Notes under the pieces: model-generated
Seen by the model: the letters and a program-made list of their open reading frames with translations, nothing else
Database searches by the model: none
What the model was told of the DNA's origin: nothing
Source of the DNA: an uncultured Oscillospiraceae bacterium
Lineage (GTDB): Bacteria; Bacillota; Clostridia; Oscillospirales; Ruminococcaceae
Assembly: GCA_910577365.1 (NCBI GenBank)
Contig: CAJTMU010000006.1
Span: 1-64,000 of the forward strand
DNA: 64,000 bases
Direction: 5' to 3'
Shown here: in pieces, positions 25,712 to 35,126 of the stretch
Layout: each line of letters begins with the position of its first letter
Numbering within the stretch: the stretch's first letter is position 1
Program-made: the position numbers and the translations under genes

Positions 25712-27193
25712 TCAGCAGAAAGGGTTCTCGGAAGGATACATCATACCCGCAGGCTGGTTGAATCCGATATCTGCAACACCAAGATATCTGAACACGTTGA
25801 ACAGAGCCTTGCCACAATGTCCGAAAGCAACGGCGCCGTGGTGCGGGTAGTTCTTTTCAATAAGAACATGGCGGTAGAAGCGTCCCATCTCGGGGATTGC
25901 GAACACGCCGATAGAGCCGAAGCTCTTTGTGGCAACGGGAAGAACCTCGCCCTGAGCCACATACGCCCTTATCTGAGCGTCCGCGGTGGACTGCAGGCGG
26001 AAGAACGTGATATCGCCGGGGATAATATCGCCCTCCAGCGTACCCATTGTTACCTCCTCGGGCAGGCTTCTCGCCATTATCATCTGGTTCTTCATGCTGC
26101 ACTTTGACAGCTTGCTGCTGCAAGTGTTGCCGCAGTGGAAGCCCATAAAGGTGTCGGTGTGCTTGTAATCAAACTTGCCCTTGATGGAATCGTTGTACAT
26201 ATCCGCGGGAACGGAGTTGTTGATGTCAAGCAGCGTTACCGCGTCCTGAGTTACGCAGGTACCGATAAACTCGGACAGCGCTCCGTAAATATCAACCTCG
26301 CAGGAAACGGGTATACCGCGTCCAGTCAGGCGGGAGTTGACAAAGCAGGGAACAAAGCCGAACTGCGTCTGGAAAGCAGGCCAGCACTTGCCGGCAATGG
26401 CAACGTACTTTCTGTAACCCTTGTGCTGCTCGATCCAGTCAAGCAGGGTTATCTCATACTGTGCGAGCTTGGGAAGAATGTCGGGCATCTTGTTGCCCTC
26501 TCCAAGCTCCTTTGCCATATCCGCAGCTACCTCGGCAATTCTGGGATCTCCCGCGTGCTTGTTGAACGCCTCAAACAGGTCAAGCTCTGAGTTTTCCTCA
26601 ATTTCCACGCCCAGATTATAAAGCTGCTTGATGGGCGCGTTGCAGGCGAGGAAGTTGAGCGGGCGCGGACCGAACGAAATAATCTTAAGCTGAGACAGAC
26701 CTACGATAGTCCTTGCTACAGGCAGGAACTCGTTTATCATATCTGCGACTTCTTCCGCCGTACCTACGGGGTACTCGGGGATATACGCGTTGATATTGCG
26801 CAGCTTAAGGTTGTAGGAAGCGTTCAGCATACCGCAGTAAGCGTCGCCGCGTCCCTGGATAAGTGAAGTGCTGCTGTCTTCCTCAGCTGCCGCTGCAAAC
26901 ATAACAGGACCGTCGAAGTGCTTGGCAAGCAGTGTTTCGGAAATTTCGGGACCGAAATTTCCAAGGTAAACGCAAAGCGCGTTGCAGCCCGCCTTTGTGA
27001 TATCCTCCAGCGCCTGCACCATGTGAATTTCGCTTTCAACGATGCATATGGGGCATTCATAGATGTCGGCAGCGCCGTACTTATCGGCATATGCCTTTAC
27101 AAGCGCCTTTCTTCTGTTTACCGAGAGAGTTTCGGGGAAGCAGTCGCGTGAAACGGCAACAATGCCAATCTTGATTTCGGGAACGTTATTCAT
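25712..27193 (-). CDS. L-fucose/L-arabinose isomerase family protein
   Basis: About 493 residues, cytoplasmic. The N-terminal IGIVAVSRDCFPETLSVNRR and mid LKIISFGPRPLNFLACNAPIK resemble COG2407 L-fucose isomerase-related proteins. The C-terminal half has the metal-site-like E/D/H pattern (SCEVDIYGALSEF, FMGFHCGNTC, KNYPHHGAVAFGH). These enzymes interconvert an aldose and a ketose; the specific sugar cannot be told. Of two candidate starts, ATG 27193 sits better spaced behind GAAAGGAA than ATG 27202. An aldolase and FGGY kinase for fucose/rhamnose-type sugars lie 19 kb away. Confidence 0.72.
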   Translation of the reverse strand: MNNVPEIKIGIVAVSRDCFPETLSVNRRKALVKAYADKYGAADIYECPICIVESEIHMVQALEDITKAGCNALCVYLGNFGPEISETLLAKHFDGPVMFAAAAEEDSSTSLIQGRGDAYCGMLNASYNLKLRNINAYIPEYPVGTAEEVADMINEFLPVARTIVGLSQLKIISFGPRPLNFLACNAPIKQLYNLGVEIEENSELDLFEAFNKHAGDPRIAEVAADMAKELGEGNKMPDILPKLAQYEITLLDWIEQHKGYRKYVAIAGKCWPAFQTQFGFVPCFVNSRLTGRGIPVSCEVDIYGALSEFIGTCVTQDAVTLLDINNSVPADMYNDSIKGKFDYKHTDTFMGFHCGNTCSSKLSKCSMKNQMIMARSLPEEVTMGTLEGDIIPGDITFFRLQSTADAQIRAYVAQGEVLPVATKSFGSIGVFAIPEMGRFYRHVLIEKNYPHHGAVAFGHCGKALFNVFRYLGVADIGFNQPAGMMYPSENPFC

Positions 27194-27498
27194 GGGTTTC
27201 ATTTCCTTTCGTTTTCGATTGTATCCCGTTTCGGGAATACTCGTTATCTATAACTATATCACATATACGCTTTTTTTTCAAGAGGATTTTATGACATTTT
27301 CGTGCAAAATCTTGCCAAATTATTATATTATTTATTCTATTTTAGATAATTTATCATTAAATAGATTTTTAGAGACACTGCCATACGGGAAACAGTTTGC
27401 GTCGATTTTACCTTCATTTGATCGTACGGTTTCGGGGCTGCTTGGGGGATAAAATTTTGAGCGGAGATGATTATAATTTATAAAGTCCCAAAAGCCTA

Positions 27499-27527
27499 TT
27501 GACATTATAGGAATAAAGTGCTATAAT
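27499..27527 (+). promoter_or_regulatory. cysK promoter
   Basis: TTGACA (27499-27504), 17 bases, TATAAT (27522-27527). Confidence 0.85.
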
Positions 27528-27555
27528 TAAGAAAATTCACACAAAGGAGAAGCAT

Positions 27556-28482
27556 ATGAACATATACAAATCAATAACGGAACTGGTAGGCAGAACTCCG
27601 CTTATGGAGCTTAAAAGAATAGAGGAGCTTAAAGGGCTTGAGGCGAAAATCTTAGCCAAGCTGGAGTTTTTCAACCCTGGGGGCAGCGTCAAGGACCGAA
27701 TAGCAAAGGCGATGATAGAGGACGCGGAAAAGCGCGGAGCGCTCAAAAAGGGCAGCGTGATAATCGAGCCGACAAGCGGAAATACGGGGATAGGTCTTGC
27801 GGCGATTGCTGCCGCGAAGGGCTACCGAATTATTATCACCATGCCCGAAACAATGAGCGTGGAGCGCAGAAACCTTATGAAAGCATACGGCGCGGAGGTG
27901 GTGCTGACGGACGGGGCGCAGGGCATGAAGGGCGCTATCGCAAAGGCGGAGGAGCTTTCAAGGGAGATATCCGGCAGCTTTATCGCGGGGCAGTTCACGA
28001 ACCCCGTAAACCCGCTGACGCACGAGCTTACCACGGGCGTTGAAATATGGGAGGACACGGACGGCGCGGTGGATATTTTCGTCGCGGGTGTAGGAACGGG
28101 CGGTACGCTGAGTGGTACGGGAAAGCTGCTTAAATCCAGAAATCCCGATATAAGGGTCGTAGCCGTCGAGCCGAAAGATTCACCAGTGCTTTCGGAGGGC
28201 AAGACGGGCGCGCATAAGCTTCAGGGCATAGGCGCGGGATTTATACCCGAAACGCTGGATACAAGCGTTTATGACGAGGTCATCACTGTTAAAAGCGAGG
28301 ACGCTTTCGAGACGGGTCGGCTTATCGCAGAAACTGAGGGCATTCTTGTGGGAATTTCCTCGGGAGCGGCGCTGTGGGCGGCTTTGCAGCTTGCCAAGCT
28401 CCCCGAAAACAAGGAAAAGAATATCGTGGTGCTTCTGCCCGATACAGGTGAGAGGTATCTTTCTACGGCAATGTTCTCATAA
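27556..28482 (+). CDS. cysK: Cysteine synthase (O-acetylserine sulfhydrylase)
   Basis: A 308-residue PLP enzyme that forms cysteine from O-acetylserine and sulfide. Motifs are NPGGSVKDRIA near 36-46 (Schiff-base Lys), EPTSGNTGIGLA near 72-83 (substrate loop), GVGTGGTLSGTGK near 178-190 (phosphate loop), and C-terminal GISSGAALWAAL. Length and order match CysK. AAAGGAGAAGC precedes ATG. Transcribed alone from a consensus promoter and closed by a GC-rich terminator. Confidence 0.95.
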   Translation: MNIYKSITELVGRTPLMELKRIEELKGLEAKILAKLEFFNPGGSVKDRIAKAMIEDAEKRGALKKGSVIIEPTSGNTGIGLAAIAAAKGYRIIITMPETMSVERRNLMKAYGAEVVLTDGAQGMKGAIAKAEELSREISGSFIAGQFTNPVNPLTHELTTGVEIWEDTDGAVDIFVAGVGTGGTLSGTGKLLKSRNPDIRVVAVEPKDSPVLSEGKTGAHKLQGIGAGFIPETLDTSVYDEVITVKSEDAFETGRLIAETEGILVGISSGAALWAALQLAKLPENKEKNIVVLLPDTGERYLSTAMFS

Positions 28483-28491
28483 GGTAAGTAG

Positions 28492-28526
28492 GCGGGGGCT
28501 GCGCGTTGTTTGCTCCCGCTTTTTAT
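28492..28526 (+). terminator. cysK terminator
   Basis: GCGGGGGC (28492-28499) with GCTCCCGC (28512-28519), then TTTTTATT. Confidence 0.8.
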
Positions 28527-28606
28527 TACAAACCGATTACAATCAATTACAGTTTGGTTACAGTTTCCAAAAACCTCTTTACAATTTAATTTTTATGGCT
28601 TATAAT
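28526..28606 (+). promoter_or_regulatory. PhoP-box-like TTACA array and promoter
   Basis: TTACA occurs at 28526, 28537, 28547, 28558 and 28579, i.e. spacings of 11, 10, 11 and 21 bases. The last one overlaps the -35 box TTTACA (28578-28583); TATAAT follows 17 bases later (28601-28606). Helically phased direct repeats of this type are the binding sites of PhoB/OmpR-class response regulators. Confidence 0.6.
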
Positions 28607-28656
28607 AACAATCAGAAGCCCAAATATGTCAATAAAATACGGAAAGGAATTTTAAT

Positions 28657-31005
28657 ATGAAACGTAGATTTATGCCTTTATTTTTGTGTATCGCTCTGTT
28701 TATTAGCGGCTGTGCTCAAACTCCTGATGAATCCGCGGGGACAACGGAAAGCACGGGAGGTATGGAAGAGAGCTTGGAGAGCGTTGAAAATGCGGTTAAC
28801 TTGGACAGCACCGAAAGCGCGTCAAATACCGAGACCGCTACACCCACCGAGGAATCTCAGCCCGAGGAGGAGCTTACGCTGATAAGCACCTCGCTTATAC
28901 AGCTCAGGGACGCATCTCTCGCTTTTAACAATACATTTTTGAATGGATACATGGAGAACAAAAGCGACAGGCTGGGAGATTACGAATTTTCCCGTGATAG
29001 TGAGTGGAAGCTGTCTGTGGCGGACGAGCTGAACGTCAGGGAGTCCACGAGGAAGATAGCTCTCACCGACGAGGAAAAAACGAGTTTCCAAAGCGAGGTA
29101 TACGCTTCGGAATACATAACTCTCGACGAGGTGGAGGAAAGATCCGCTTACAGCTTCTTTAAGGAAAAAATAGCGAGCTTTGATATCGAAAAAGTGAACG
29201 TCAGGGGCGAAGAGGTAGTGCTCGAGGTCTCAAATGCGCTTTTAGGCTACACGCTCGACCAAGACATAACGCTGAACGCTTTTGCGGCGCTGAACGAGGA
29301 CGGGTCGATAACCTTTATCCCCGACCCTGCGTATATGTATGGAATACCCGTGATAGCGAAAAATCCCGAGCACCTCACCTTTGACATAAACGGCAAAGAG
29401 GTGATGATGGACAGCTTCGCAGCGGTTTGTACGAACATAGATGAGGAGGGCGTCGCCGGAGTGTTTGAAAACCGCGGTAACGGCTTCATTTACGCGAAGG
29501 TCCAATTCGGCGGTCTTGACGTGAATTACGATTTCGATTCGGGCTATCAATGCGGCGCGGATATTTACAAAATAACGCCCATAACGGACGACGTTGAGGG
29601 AGCGCTGAGCAAGACGTTCACAATGGACGATAACCCCGACAAAAACCCCGCGATGACCGAGGTGTATAACGCGGTAATGGATAACCTCGATACTTTTTAC
29701 AAGGAAACCACCCACGGCATTACTCTGCTCGATCTCGATTTCGACGGCACTCCCGAGCTGCTGGTTTCGGACGTTGCAGAGCGCGACACAAGTGAATATG
29801 TAAAAATCGGCGCGGACGTTTCGGTCTACCGTATCGAGAACGGAGGGCTGAAATATATCGACACTTTCCCAAGCGCGCATATCGTCGTTTACGACATATA
29901 CAACTCTCTCGGGCTTAAAACGCTCCCCGACGGGACAAAGGGCTGGTTCTCCACCTCGTATTACGGAGAGGATTTCGTGTACCGCCTTGTGGGCGACAAG
30001 CTGGAAAAGACCGATATTCTGACAAAAGAAATAAAAAGCGAAACTCCCTTGGACGATAACGGCAACTTTTCTTACGAATACGATTATTATTTTATGGGAG
30101 AGCTTATCGTGCCCACGGTCATTCACGAGGATATTACCGGACAGGAGGGTCCCGTGTCCGATACTCACCTTGAATGGAACGGGTTGTACTCTTACTGGGG
30201 CGAGATGTGGGAGCTGATAGGAATGATACGTGAGGACTACTGCTCGGATATTACCGAAACGCATGGTCTTTACAGCGAATGGCTAAGCCCTTACGCTCAT
30301 ATAAAAGGCTGGAATCCCAGTCTTACGGAAAGATATTCTCCTACCGAGCGCGAGCTTTCCTACAATATAGCGTACATGGTGGACAGCTATTATCTGGGCG
30401 AGTACAACACCGCGAGCCAATCCTATGAATACAGATTTTTGGGAGATTACGCCAAGCCCGTTATCTATCTCTACCCCGAAACGGAAACCGAGGTTTCAGT
30501 CAAGGTGGAGCTGCCCGAGGGCGAGCTGACCTGCGCTTACCCCGATTACGGAGACGGCTGGAACGTGACGGCGCTTCCCGACGGAACGCTTTACGACAAG
30601 GACGGCAACGAGTACTACTGCCTTTACTGGGAGGGCGAGGGAAGCGCCGTTCTCGAAGCGGGCAGGGGTTGGTGCGTCGCGGGCGAGGATTCAGCGGCGT
30701 TCCTGCGCGAAAAACTGCTTGAGATAGGGCTTACCGCGAGAGAAGCGAACGAATTTATCATCTACTGGCTGCCCGAGCTGCAAAAGAGTCCCTACAACGT
30801 GATAACCCTCCACACCGAGGATTACGCGCGAAGCGTTCCTTTGACCGTTTCGCCCGCGCCCGACAGCGTTATCCGTGTGTTTATGACGTTTGAGCCGTGC
30901 GATGAGTTTGTGGAAATACCGCCGCAGGTACTCCCGCACTACGAGCGGAACGGGTTTACGCTGGTGGAATGGGGCGGAAGCCACTGCGAAGCGGTAGGGC
31001 GGTAA
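28657..31005 (+). CDS. Large surface lipoprotein with conserved C-terminal domain
   Basis: A 782-residue lipoprotein. Its signal peptide has lipobox ISGC (Cys about 21), followed by a Ser/Thr/Glu-rich linker to about residue 70. Residues about 75-600 form an acidic extracellular region, including LLDLDFDGTPELLV, a calcium-loop-like or dockerin-like DxDxDGxxE stretch. The C-terminal 180 residues start KPVIYLYPETETEVSVK and contain YPDYGDGWNVTA and NEFIIYWLPELQKSPYNVI, a domain I have seen in other Firmicute surface proteins without known function. AAAGGAATTTTAAT precedes ATG. Its promoter carries a PhoP-like operator. Confidence 0.75.
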   Translation: MKRRFMPLFLCIALFISGCAQTPDESAGTTESTGGMEESLESVENAVNLDSTESASNTETATPTEESQPEEELTLISTSLIQLRDASLAFNNTFLNGYMENKSDRLGDYEFSRDSEWKLSVADELNVRESTRKIALTDEEKTSFQSEVYASEYITLDEVEERSAYSFFKEKIASFDIEKVNVRGEEVVLEVSNALLGYTLDQDITLNAFAALNEDGSITFIPDPAYMYGIPVIAKNPEHLTFDINGKEVMMDSFAAVCTNIDEEGVAGVFENRGNGFIYAKVQFGGLDVNYDFDSGYQCGADIYKITPITDDVEGALSKTFTMDDNPDKNPAMTEVYNAVMDNLDTFYKETTHGITLLDLDFDGTPELLVSDVAERDTSEYVKIGADVSVYRIENGGLKYIDTFPSAHIVVYDIYNSLGLKTLPDGTKGWFSTSYYGEDFVYRLVGDKLEKTDILTKEIKSETPLDDNGNFSYEYDYYFMGELIVPTVIHEDITGQEGPVSDTHLEWNGLYSYWGEMWELIGMIREDYCSDITETHGLYSEWLSPYAHIKGWNPSLTERYSPTERELSYNIAYMVDSYYLGEYNTASQSYEYRFLGDYAKPVIYLYPETETEVSVKVELPEGELTCAYPDYGDGWNVTALPDGTLYDKDGNEYYCLYWEGEGSAVLEAGRGWCVAGEDSAAFLREKLLEIGLTAREANEFIIYWLPELQKSPYNVITLHTEDYARSVPLTVSPAPDSVIRVFMTFEPCDEFVEIPPQVLPHYERNGFTLVEWGGSHCEAVGR

Positions 31006-31036
31006 ATAAACGGGCGTGATTTTCGCATAATAAAGG

Positions 31037-31064
31037 GCAGGAGCGTACGTGCGCTCCTGCTTTT
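31037..31064 (+). terminator. Terminator after the lipoprotein gene
   Basis: GCAGGAGCG and CGCTCCTGC form a perfect hairpin at 31037-31060, then TTTT. Confidence 0.75.
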
Positions 31065-31302
31065 CGATAATGATAAAAAAGTCGTGCGCAAGCGCGAATA
31101 TATATTAAAATAAAAGAGGGTGACAGAAAGCCGCTGTAAGCCAAAATCCCATTACAATCCGAGCATGAGTTTTTCTCAAGTCTTTGAGCTGTCAACACAG
31201 AGCGAAGTATTGGCGGTTCAGAGGACTATTAACAGCTTGTAAAGCAAGTTATTGCACTGAGGAAAATTTTTTAGAATAAGTGCATAAAATTTGAAAAACC
31301 CC

Positions 31303-31331
31303 TTGACAAAAAAATATTGGTGTGGTATAAT
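31303..31331 (+). promoter_or_regulatory. rplJL promoter
   Basis: TTGACA (31303-31308), 17 bases, TATAAT (31326-31331). The preceding 31065-31302 holds no recognisable gene. Confidence 0.88.
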
Positions 31332-31337
31332 TTATAT

Positions 31338-31466
31338 GCTGTTCTAAAGACAGCAGGTTGCCGTAAGGCTATAATGCGTTTTGCGCCTGCCGAGGAATGG
31401 GATATCGAAGTATTCGCAATATGGAATTTTCGTGCCCTTTCCGAAAACGGAAAGGGATTTTTATTT
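31338..31466 (+). promoter_or_regulatory. Ribosomal protein L10 leader with attenuator
   Basis: The 180-base leader before rplJ contains the L10-leader-type segment AGGTTGCCGTAAGGCT with downstream GCCTGCCGAGG, which binds the L10(L12) complex for feedback. A terminator hairpin follows: CCCTTTCCG (31435-31443), AAAA, CGGAAAGGG (31448-31456), ATTTTTATTT. This matches autogenous control by attenuation in Firmicutes. Confidence 0.8.
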
Positions 31467-31510
31467 CCCCGCTTTGAAACAGCAAAAATTCTGAATAAGG
31501 AGTGAATTTA

Positions 31511-32026
31511 ATGCCAAGTCAAAGCATACTCGCTCAGAAGCAGCAGTTTGTCGCGGATCTTGCCGAAAAGCTCAAGAATGCCGCGGGCGGCGTTCTGGTT
31601 GACTACAAGGGTATCTCCGTTGAAGAGGATACTCAGCTTCGTAAGGAGCTGCGTGAAAACGGCGTGGATTATTTTGTTGTCAAGAACACACTGCTCAAGC
31701 GTGCCTGCGAGGCAGCGGGCATTGAGGGTCTGGAAAGCGCATTCAGCGGTACTACTGCCATCGCGCTCTCCGCAGAGGATATCATTATCGCCCCCAAGCT
31801 GCTGTACAAAAAGGCTGAAAAGTCCGACGGCAAGTTCTCTATCAAGCTTGGATTTGTTGACGGCAAGGCTATCAGCAAGGAAGAGGTTGAGGCTTACGCT
31901 AAACTGCCGAGCAAGGAGACCCTGCTTTCTCAGCTGGTATTTATGCTTCAGTCTCCGATACAGCGTCTGGCTATCGCCATCAGCGAGATCGAGAAGAAGC
32001 AGTCCGAGGGCGAGGCTACCGCTTAA
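31511..32026 (+). CDS. rplJ: 50S ribosomal protein L10
   Basis: A 171-residue L10, the base of the L7/L12 stalk. MPSQSILAQKQQFVADLAEKL, VVDYKGISVEEDTQLRKELRENGVDY-type segments and the C-terminal L12-binding helix (LVFMLQSPIQRLAIAISEIE) are typical. ATG 31511 is chosen over an in-frame GTG at 31502, which lies in the AAGGAG ribosome site. Co-transcribed with rplL 100 bases downstream. Confidence 0.95.
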   Translation: MPSQSILAQKQQFVADLAEKLKNAAGGVLVDYKGISVEEDTQLRKELRENGVDYFVVKNTLLKRACEAAGIEGLESAFSGTTAIALSAEDIIIAPKLLYKKAEKSDGKFSIKLGFVDGKAISKEEVEAYAKLPSKETLLSQLVFMLQSPIQRLAIAISEIEKKQSEGEATA

Positions 32027-32126
32027 GGCAATCGCGGCTTGACCGCGGCGCGGCATAGACCGTGAAAATGGCTGCCCAGCGCGGGTGCGCGGGTAGGAAA
32101 TAACATATTATATGGAGGAAATTAAA

Positions 32127-32504
32127 ATGGCTTCTGAGAAAATTTTAGCTATGATTGAAGAAGTTAAGACTCTGTCTGTTCTGGAGCTTAACGAGCTGGT
32201 AAAGGCACTTGAGGAAGAGTTCGGCGTATCCGCTGCTGCTGTTGCTGCTGCTCCCGCTGCTGGCGGCGCTGCTGCTCCTGCTGCTGAGGAGAAGAGCGAC
32301 TTTGATGTTGTTCTCACTTCCTTCGGTGACGCTAAGATGGCTGTTATCAAGGCTGTCAAGGATATCTGCGGTCTTGGTCTGAAGGAGGCTAAGGAGCTGG
32401 TTGAGGCTGCTCCTAAGGCTATCAAGGAGGGCGTTGCCAAGGCTGAGGCTGAAGAGCTTAAGGCTAAGCTGGAAGAGGCAGGCGCTAAGATCGAGCTTAA
32501 GTAA
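32127..32504 (+). CDS. rplL: 50S ribosomal protein L7/L12
   Basis: A 125-residue stalk protein that recruits translation GTPases. It has an N-terminal dimerisation helix (MASEKILAMIEEVKTLSVLEL), an Ala/Gly/Pro-rich hinge near 40-60, and a C-terminal domain with KSDFDVVLTSFGDAKMAVIK and GLGLKEAKELVEAAPK. ATG 32127 follows GGAGGAAATTAAA; an upstream ATG (32112) lies over the ribosome site. Closed by a strong terminator. Confidence 0.97.
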   Translation: MASEKILAMIEEVKTLSVLELNELVKALEEEFGVSAAAVAAAPAAGGAAAPAAEEKSDFDVVLTSFGDAKMAVIKAVKDICGLGLKEAKELVEAAPKAIKEGVAKAEAEELKAKLEEAGAKIELK

Positions 32505-32522
32505 TTTGCTTGATTCAGATCG

Positions 32523-32552
32523 AATACCCCCGGGATCTTCCGGGGGTATTTT
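32523..32552 (+). terminator. rplJL terminator
   Basis: AATACCCCCGG (32523-32533) with CCGGGGGTATT (32540-32550), then TTG. Confidence 0.85.
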
Positions 32553-32723
32553 GCTGTTCAAGAGCGCTTTGGGGTGTCTGCAAACCTTGAAAAGATTGAA
32601 TATGTGATGCAAATTTTTTGTTTAAAAACCCATGGGTATACTGTATGTATTTCAAGTATTTGTCACGAAATAATCGGAAATTCTGATACAAAATTCGCTT
32701 TTAAGATGGCGTGCAAATACTTT

Positions 32724-34097
32724 CTATCTGTTTTCGTCAACAAGATTGCTTATCCACACACCTTTTTTGATAAGAATGTATCCTATCGTTACTTTTATAA
32801 AGTCTGCGGACTGAACTATAGCGAAAACCGCGAGAATGGGCAGAGAGGTAAGGCTGCACAGCAGAGCCGCTGCAGGTACGGCAATGATCCATGTGAACAC
32901 GCTGTCGAACAGAAACGTGACAAGCGTTTTGCCCCCGCTTCGCAAGGTGAAGTACAGCGCGTTGAGAAATCCTTGAAGCGGAAAGAACAGTGCCGTTATA
33001 ACAATAAAGAAGGTCGCATAGCTCCGCACTTCCTCTGTGGTATCATAAAGGCTTGGGAAAACTCCTGCGATTGATATAAGGATAACTGTAAGAATGAAAG
33101 AAACCCCGCCCGTAAACCACATCATGCGAAACGCCTCTTCCTTCGCGTCCTTATACCGCGAAGCGCCGAGCGTCTGTCCTATAAGTATACCTACCGCGTT
33201 TCCCAAAGCGATGAACACCACGTTAAGAAGATTACACAGCGCGTTGGATATGTTCAATCCAGCCACTATATCCAGCCCGCGCCTTGAGTAGCACTGCGTA
33301 AGCGCCGCCATTCCGCCCGCCCACAAAAACTCGTTAAAGAATATCGGAAGGCTTTTTTGAATGATTTTGGGAGCTATGTCGCGCGGAACACGCATCGTTT
33401 TGTACAGCCCGACAACAAAGTCGTGCTTTTTCCGCATTATAAATGTAATAGTTATCACTATCAGCATTTCCGCTATTCTGGATATGACCGTCGCGAGTGC
33501 CGCTCCCTCTACTCCCATCTGCGGAAAACCGAATTTTCCGTATATAAGAAGATAGTTCCCCACAACATCGGTCGCCACTGAAACAATCCCCGCAGCCATA
33601 GGCATCAGCGAAGCTCCTGTTTCACGCAGGCTTCCAGCGTATATCTGGGTCAGAACAAAGGCGGGAAGTCCCCACAGCATTATTCCGAGATAGCTTTTTG
33701 CGTGCTCCATCGTAAGCACAGGGTCAATATCCTTGCTTTCTCCCCTAAGATAAAGGTCAATCAGAAATTCTCCTCCGAAAATAAATGCGCAAAGCCCTAA
33801 AACAAGTACTCCCAGACCTATCATATGCTTTATTCGCACTGTGCTTTGAAATCCCTCTTTGTTTTTCTGCCCGTAGTACTGTGCGCCGTATATCCCCGGT
33901 CCAGAAAGTCCGCCGAAAATCGCCAGATTAAACACAAATATAAGCTGTCCTGCGATAGATACCGCAGTGATAGCTTCTGTTCCGAGCTTTCCTACCATAA
34001 CATTGTCTACCAGGCTTACCGCGTTGGTTATGCCGTTTTGTATCATCATTGGCACCGCCAGCGATATAGCGCGCCTGAAAATCTGATTATTTTTCAT
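32724..34097 (-). CDS. MATE family efflux transporter
   Basis: A 457-residue membrane protein with about 12 hydrophobic helices. It starts IFRRAISLAVPMMIQNGITN with NVMVGKLGTEAITAVSIAGQ, the MATE N-half signature; the C-half repeat (IIQKSLPIFFNEFLWAGGMA) is also present. It probably exports cationic drugs or metabolites using an ion gradient; the substrate is not predictable. AGGAGAAGAT precedes ATG. The 5' flank (minus reading GCGGGAAACTTCAAATTAAG) may be a degenerate right end of the family-2 repeat. Confidence 0.9.
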   Translation of the reverse strand: MKNNQIFRRAISLAVPMMIQNGITNAVSLVDNVMVGKLGTEAITAVSIAGQLIFVFNLAIFGGLSGPGIYGAQYYGQKNKEGFQSTVRIKHMIGLGVLVLGLCAFIFGGEFLIDLYLRGESKDIDPVLTMEHAKSYLGIMLWGLPAFVLTQIYAGSLRETGASLMPMAAGIVSVATDVVGNYLLIYGKFGFPQMGVEGAALATVISRIAEMLIVITITFIMRKKHDFVVGLYKTMRVPRDIAPKIIQKSLPIFFNEFLWAGGMAALTQCYSRRGLDIVAGLNISNALCNLLNVVFIALGNAVGILIGQTLGASRYKDAKEEAFRMMWFTGGVSFILTVILISIAGVFPSLYDTTEEVRSYATFFIVITALFFPLQGFLNALYFTLRSGGKTLVTFLFDSVFTWIIAVPAAALLCSLTSLPILAVFAIVQSADFIKVTIGYILIKKGVWISNLVDENR

Positions 34098-34368
34098 ATC
34101 TTCTCCTGACCTTAATTTGAAGTTTCCCGCATTGTTAAAAAGCTTTGTGCGGGTGTTAATCTTGTCAATGATTTGAGCTATTTGGCTGAAAAATTAGAAA
34201 TTGTGCTTGACAAATTAATGAGTTCGTTTGGGCGTTTTTGGAAGGCTAAATTGGTATTCCGTCATGCCGAAACATTATTTTACCATATTCCCGACAAGAT
34301 GTCAATACCTGTCGGAAAAATCTGAGAATTATTAAAACTGGTATTATTAAATAGCGGTAAATTGGATA

Positions 34369-34396
34369 TTGAGATACTTCCAAAAACGATTATAAT
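34369..34396 (+). promoter_or_regulatory. Promoter of the ECF S-component gene
   Basis: TTGAGA (34369-34374), 16 bases, TATAAT (34391-34396). The rest of 34098-34368 is AT-rich with one small inverted repeat (CCGACA...TGTCGG) and no gene. Confidence 0.55.
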
Positions 34397-34440
34397 ATAA
34401 ACATAAAAGAAAATTAAAGACATATCAGGGAGATTAAACA

Positions 34441-34995
34441 ATGAAACAAAATAAAATCAATTCGGACAACAAACTGCTTATGATCTGTATGACGGCGATG
34501 TTCGCGGCGCTCATATGTGTGGCAACGATGGTTATACAGATTCCCTCGCCGCTGGGCGGTTATGTGAATTTCGGTGACTGCTTTATACTTGTAGCGGCGT
34601 GGGTTCTCGGACCTGTCTACGGATTTGCGGCGGGCGGCATTGGCTCGGCGCTTGCCGACGCTTTAACCGGATACGCGCACTATATCCCGGGCACATTTGT
34701 AATCAAGGGTCTTATCGCGGTCATGGCGGCGCTTATTGTTCACGCTTTTATAAAGCGCGCGGAGAAATTCAAGCTTGCAGGCTACGCTGTCGGCGGAGCT
34801 GTTTCGGAAATATGGATGATAGCAGGCTACTATCTTTATGCAGCTGTGTTTCTTGGCAAAGGGTTTGCGGGAGCTTGGCTGAGTGTGGGCGGAAATGCGG
34901 TGCAGGGAGTTTTTGGTGCGATAGTTGGCGTAGCTCTTATCCAAGTTATTGTCAGGACAAAAATCCTGCGTAAGTTTGGCGGATATGCGGCATGA
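34441..34995 (+). CDS. ECF transporter S component
   Basis: A 184-residue membrane protein with five or six helices and the motif IPSPLGGYVNFGDCFILVAAW near 35-56 (substrate-loop region), then LGPVYGFAAGGIGSALADAL. This is an energy-coupling-factor S component of the HmpT/pantothenate-like group, which binds a vitamin or precursor and uses a shared EcfAAT module encoded elsewhere. The substrate is unassigned. It is convergent with a MocR-type regulator, which might hint at a B6-related ligand but does not prove it. Confidence 0.85.
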   Translation: MKQNKINSDNKLLMICMTAMFAALICVATMVIQIPSPLGGYVNFGDCFILVAAWVLGPVYGFAAGGIGSALADALTGYAHYIPGTFVIKGLIAVMAALIVHAFIKRAEKFKLAGYAVGGAVSEIWMIAGYYLYAAVFLGKGFAGAWLSVGGNAVQGVFGAIVGVALIQVIVRTKILRKFGGYAA

Positions 34996-35085
34996 TAATA
35001 ACCTGACTTTAAGATTTAAATGTGGATTTTTGCGATGATTTTGTGAGGTAAAAGGTAAACTATTGCGAGTATAAAAAAACTGACA

Positions 35086-35119
35086 GCCGCGGCATACTGG
35101 AGACAGCATGCCGCGGCTA
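35086..35119 (-). terminator. Terminator of the MocR operon
   Basis: AGCCGCGGCAT and ATGCCGCGGCT form a stable hairpin. Read on the minus strand it is followed by ATCAG-type bases then CAGTTTTTTTATA. Confidence 0.7.
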
Positions 35120-35126
35120 TCAGTAA

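Noticed and set aside
28526..28583. TTACA repeats as a mini CRISPR array
   Set aside because: Units are 5 bases with 10-11 base spacing, far shorter than CRISPR repeats and spacers; they fit an operator.
29242..30264. 340-codon minus-strand open frame
   Set aside because: Lies entirely within the large lipoprotein gene on the opposite strand with no start signals.
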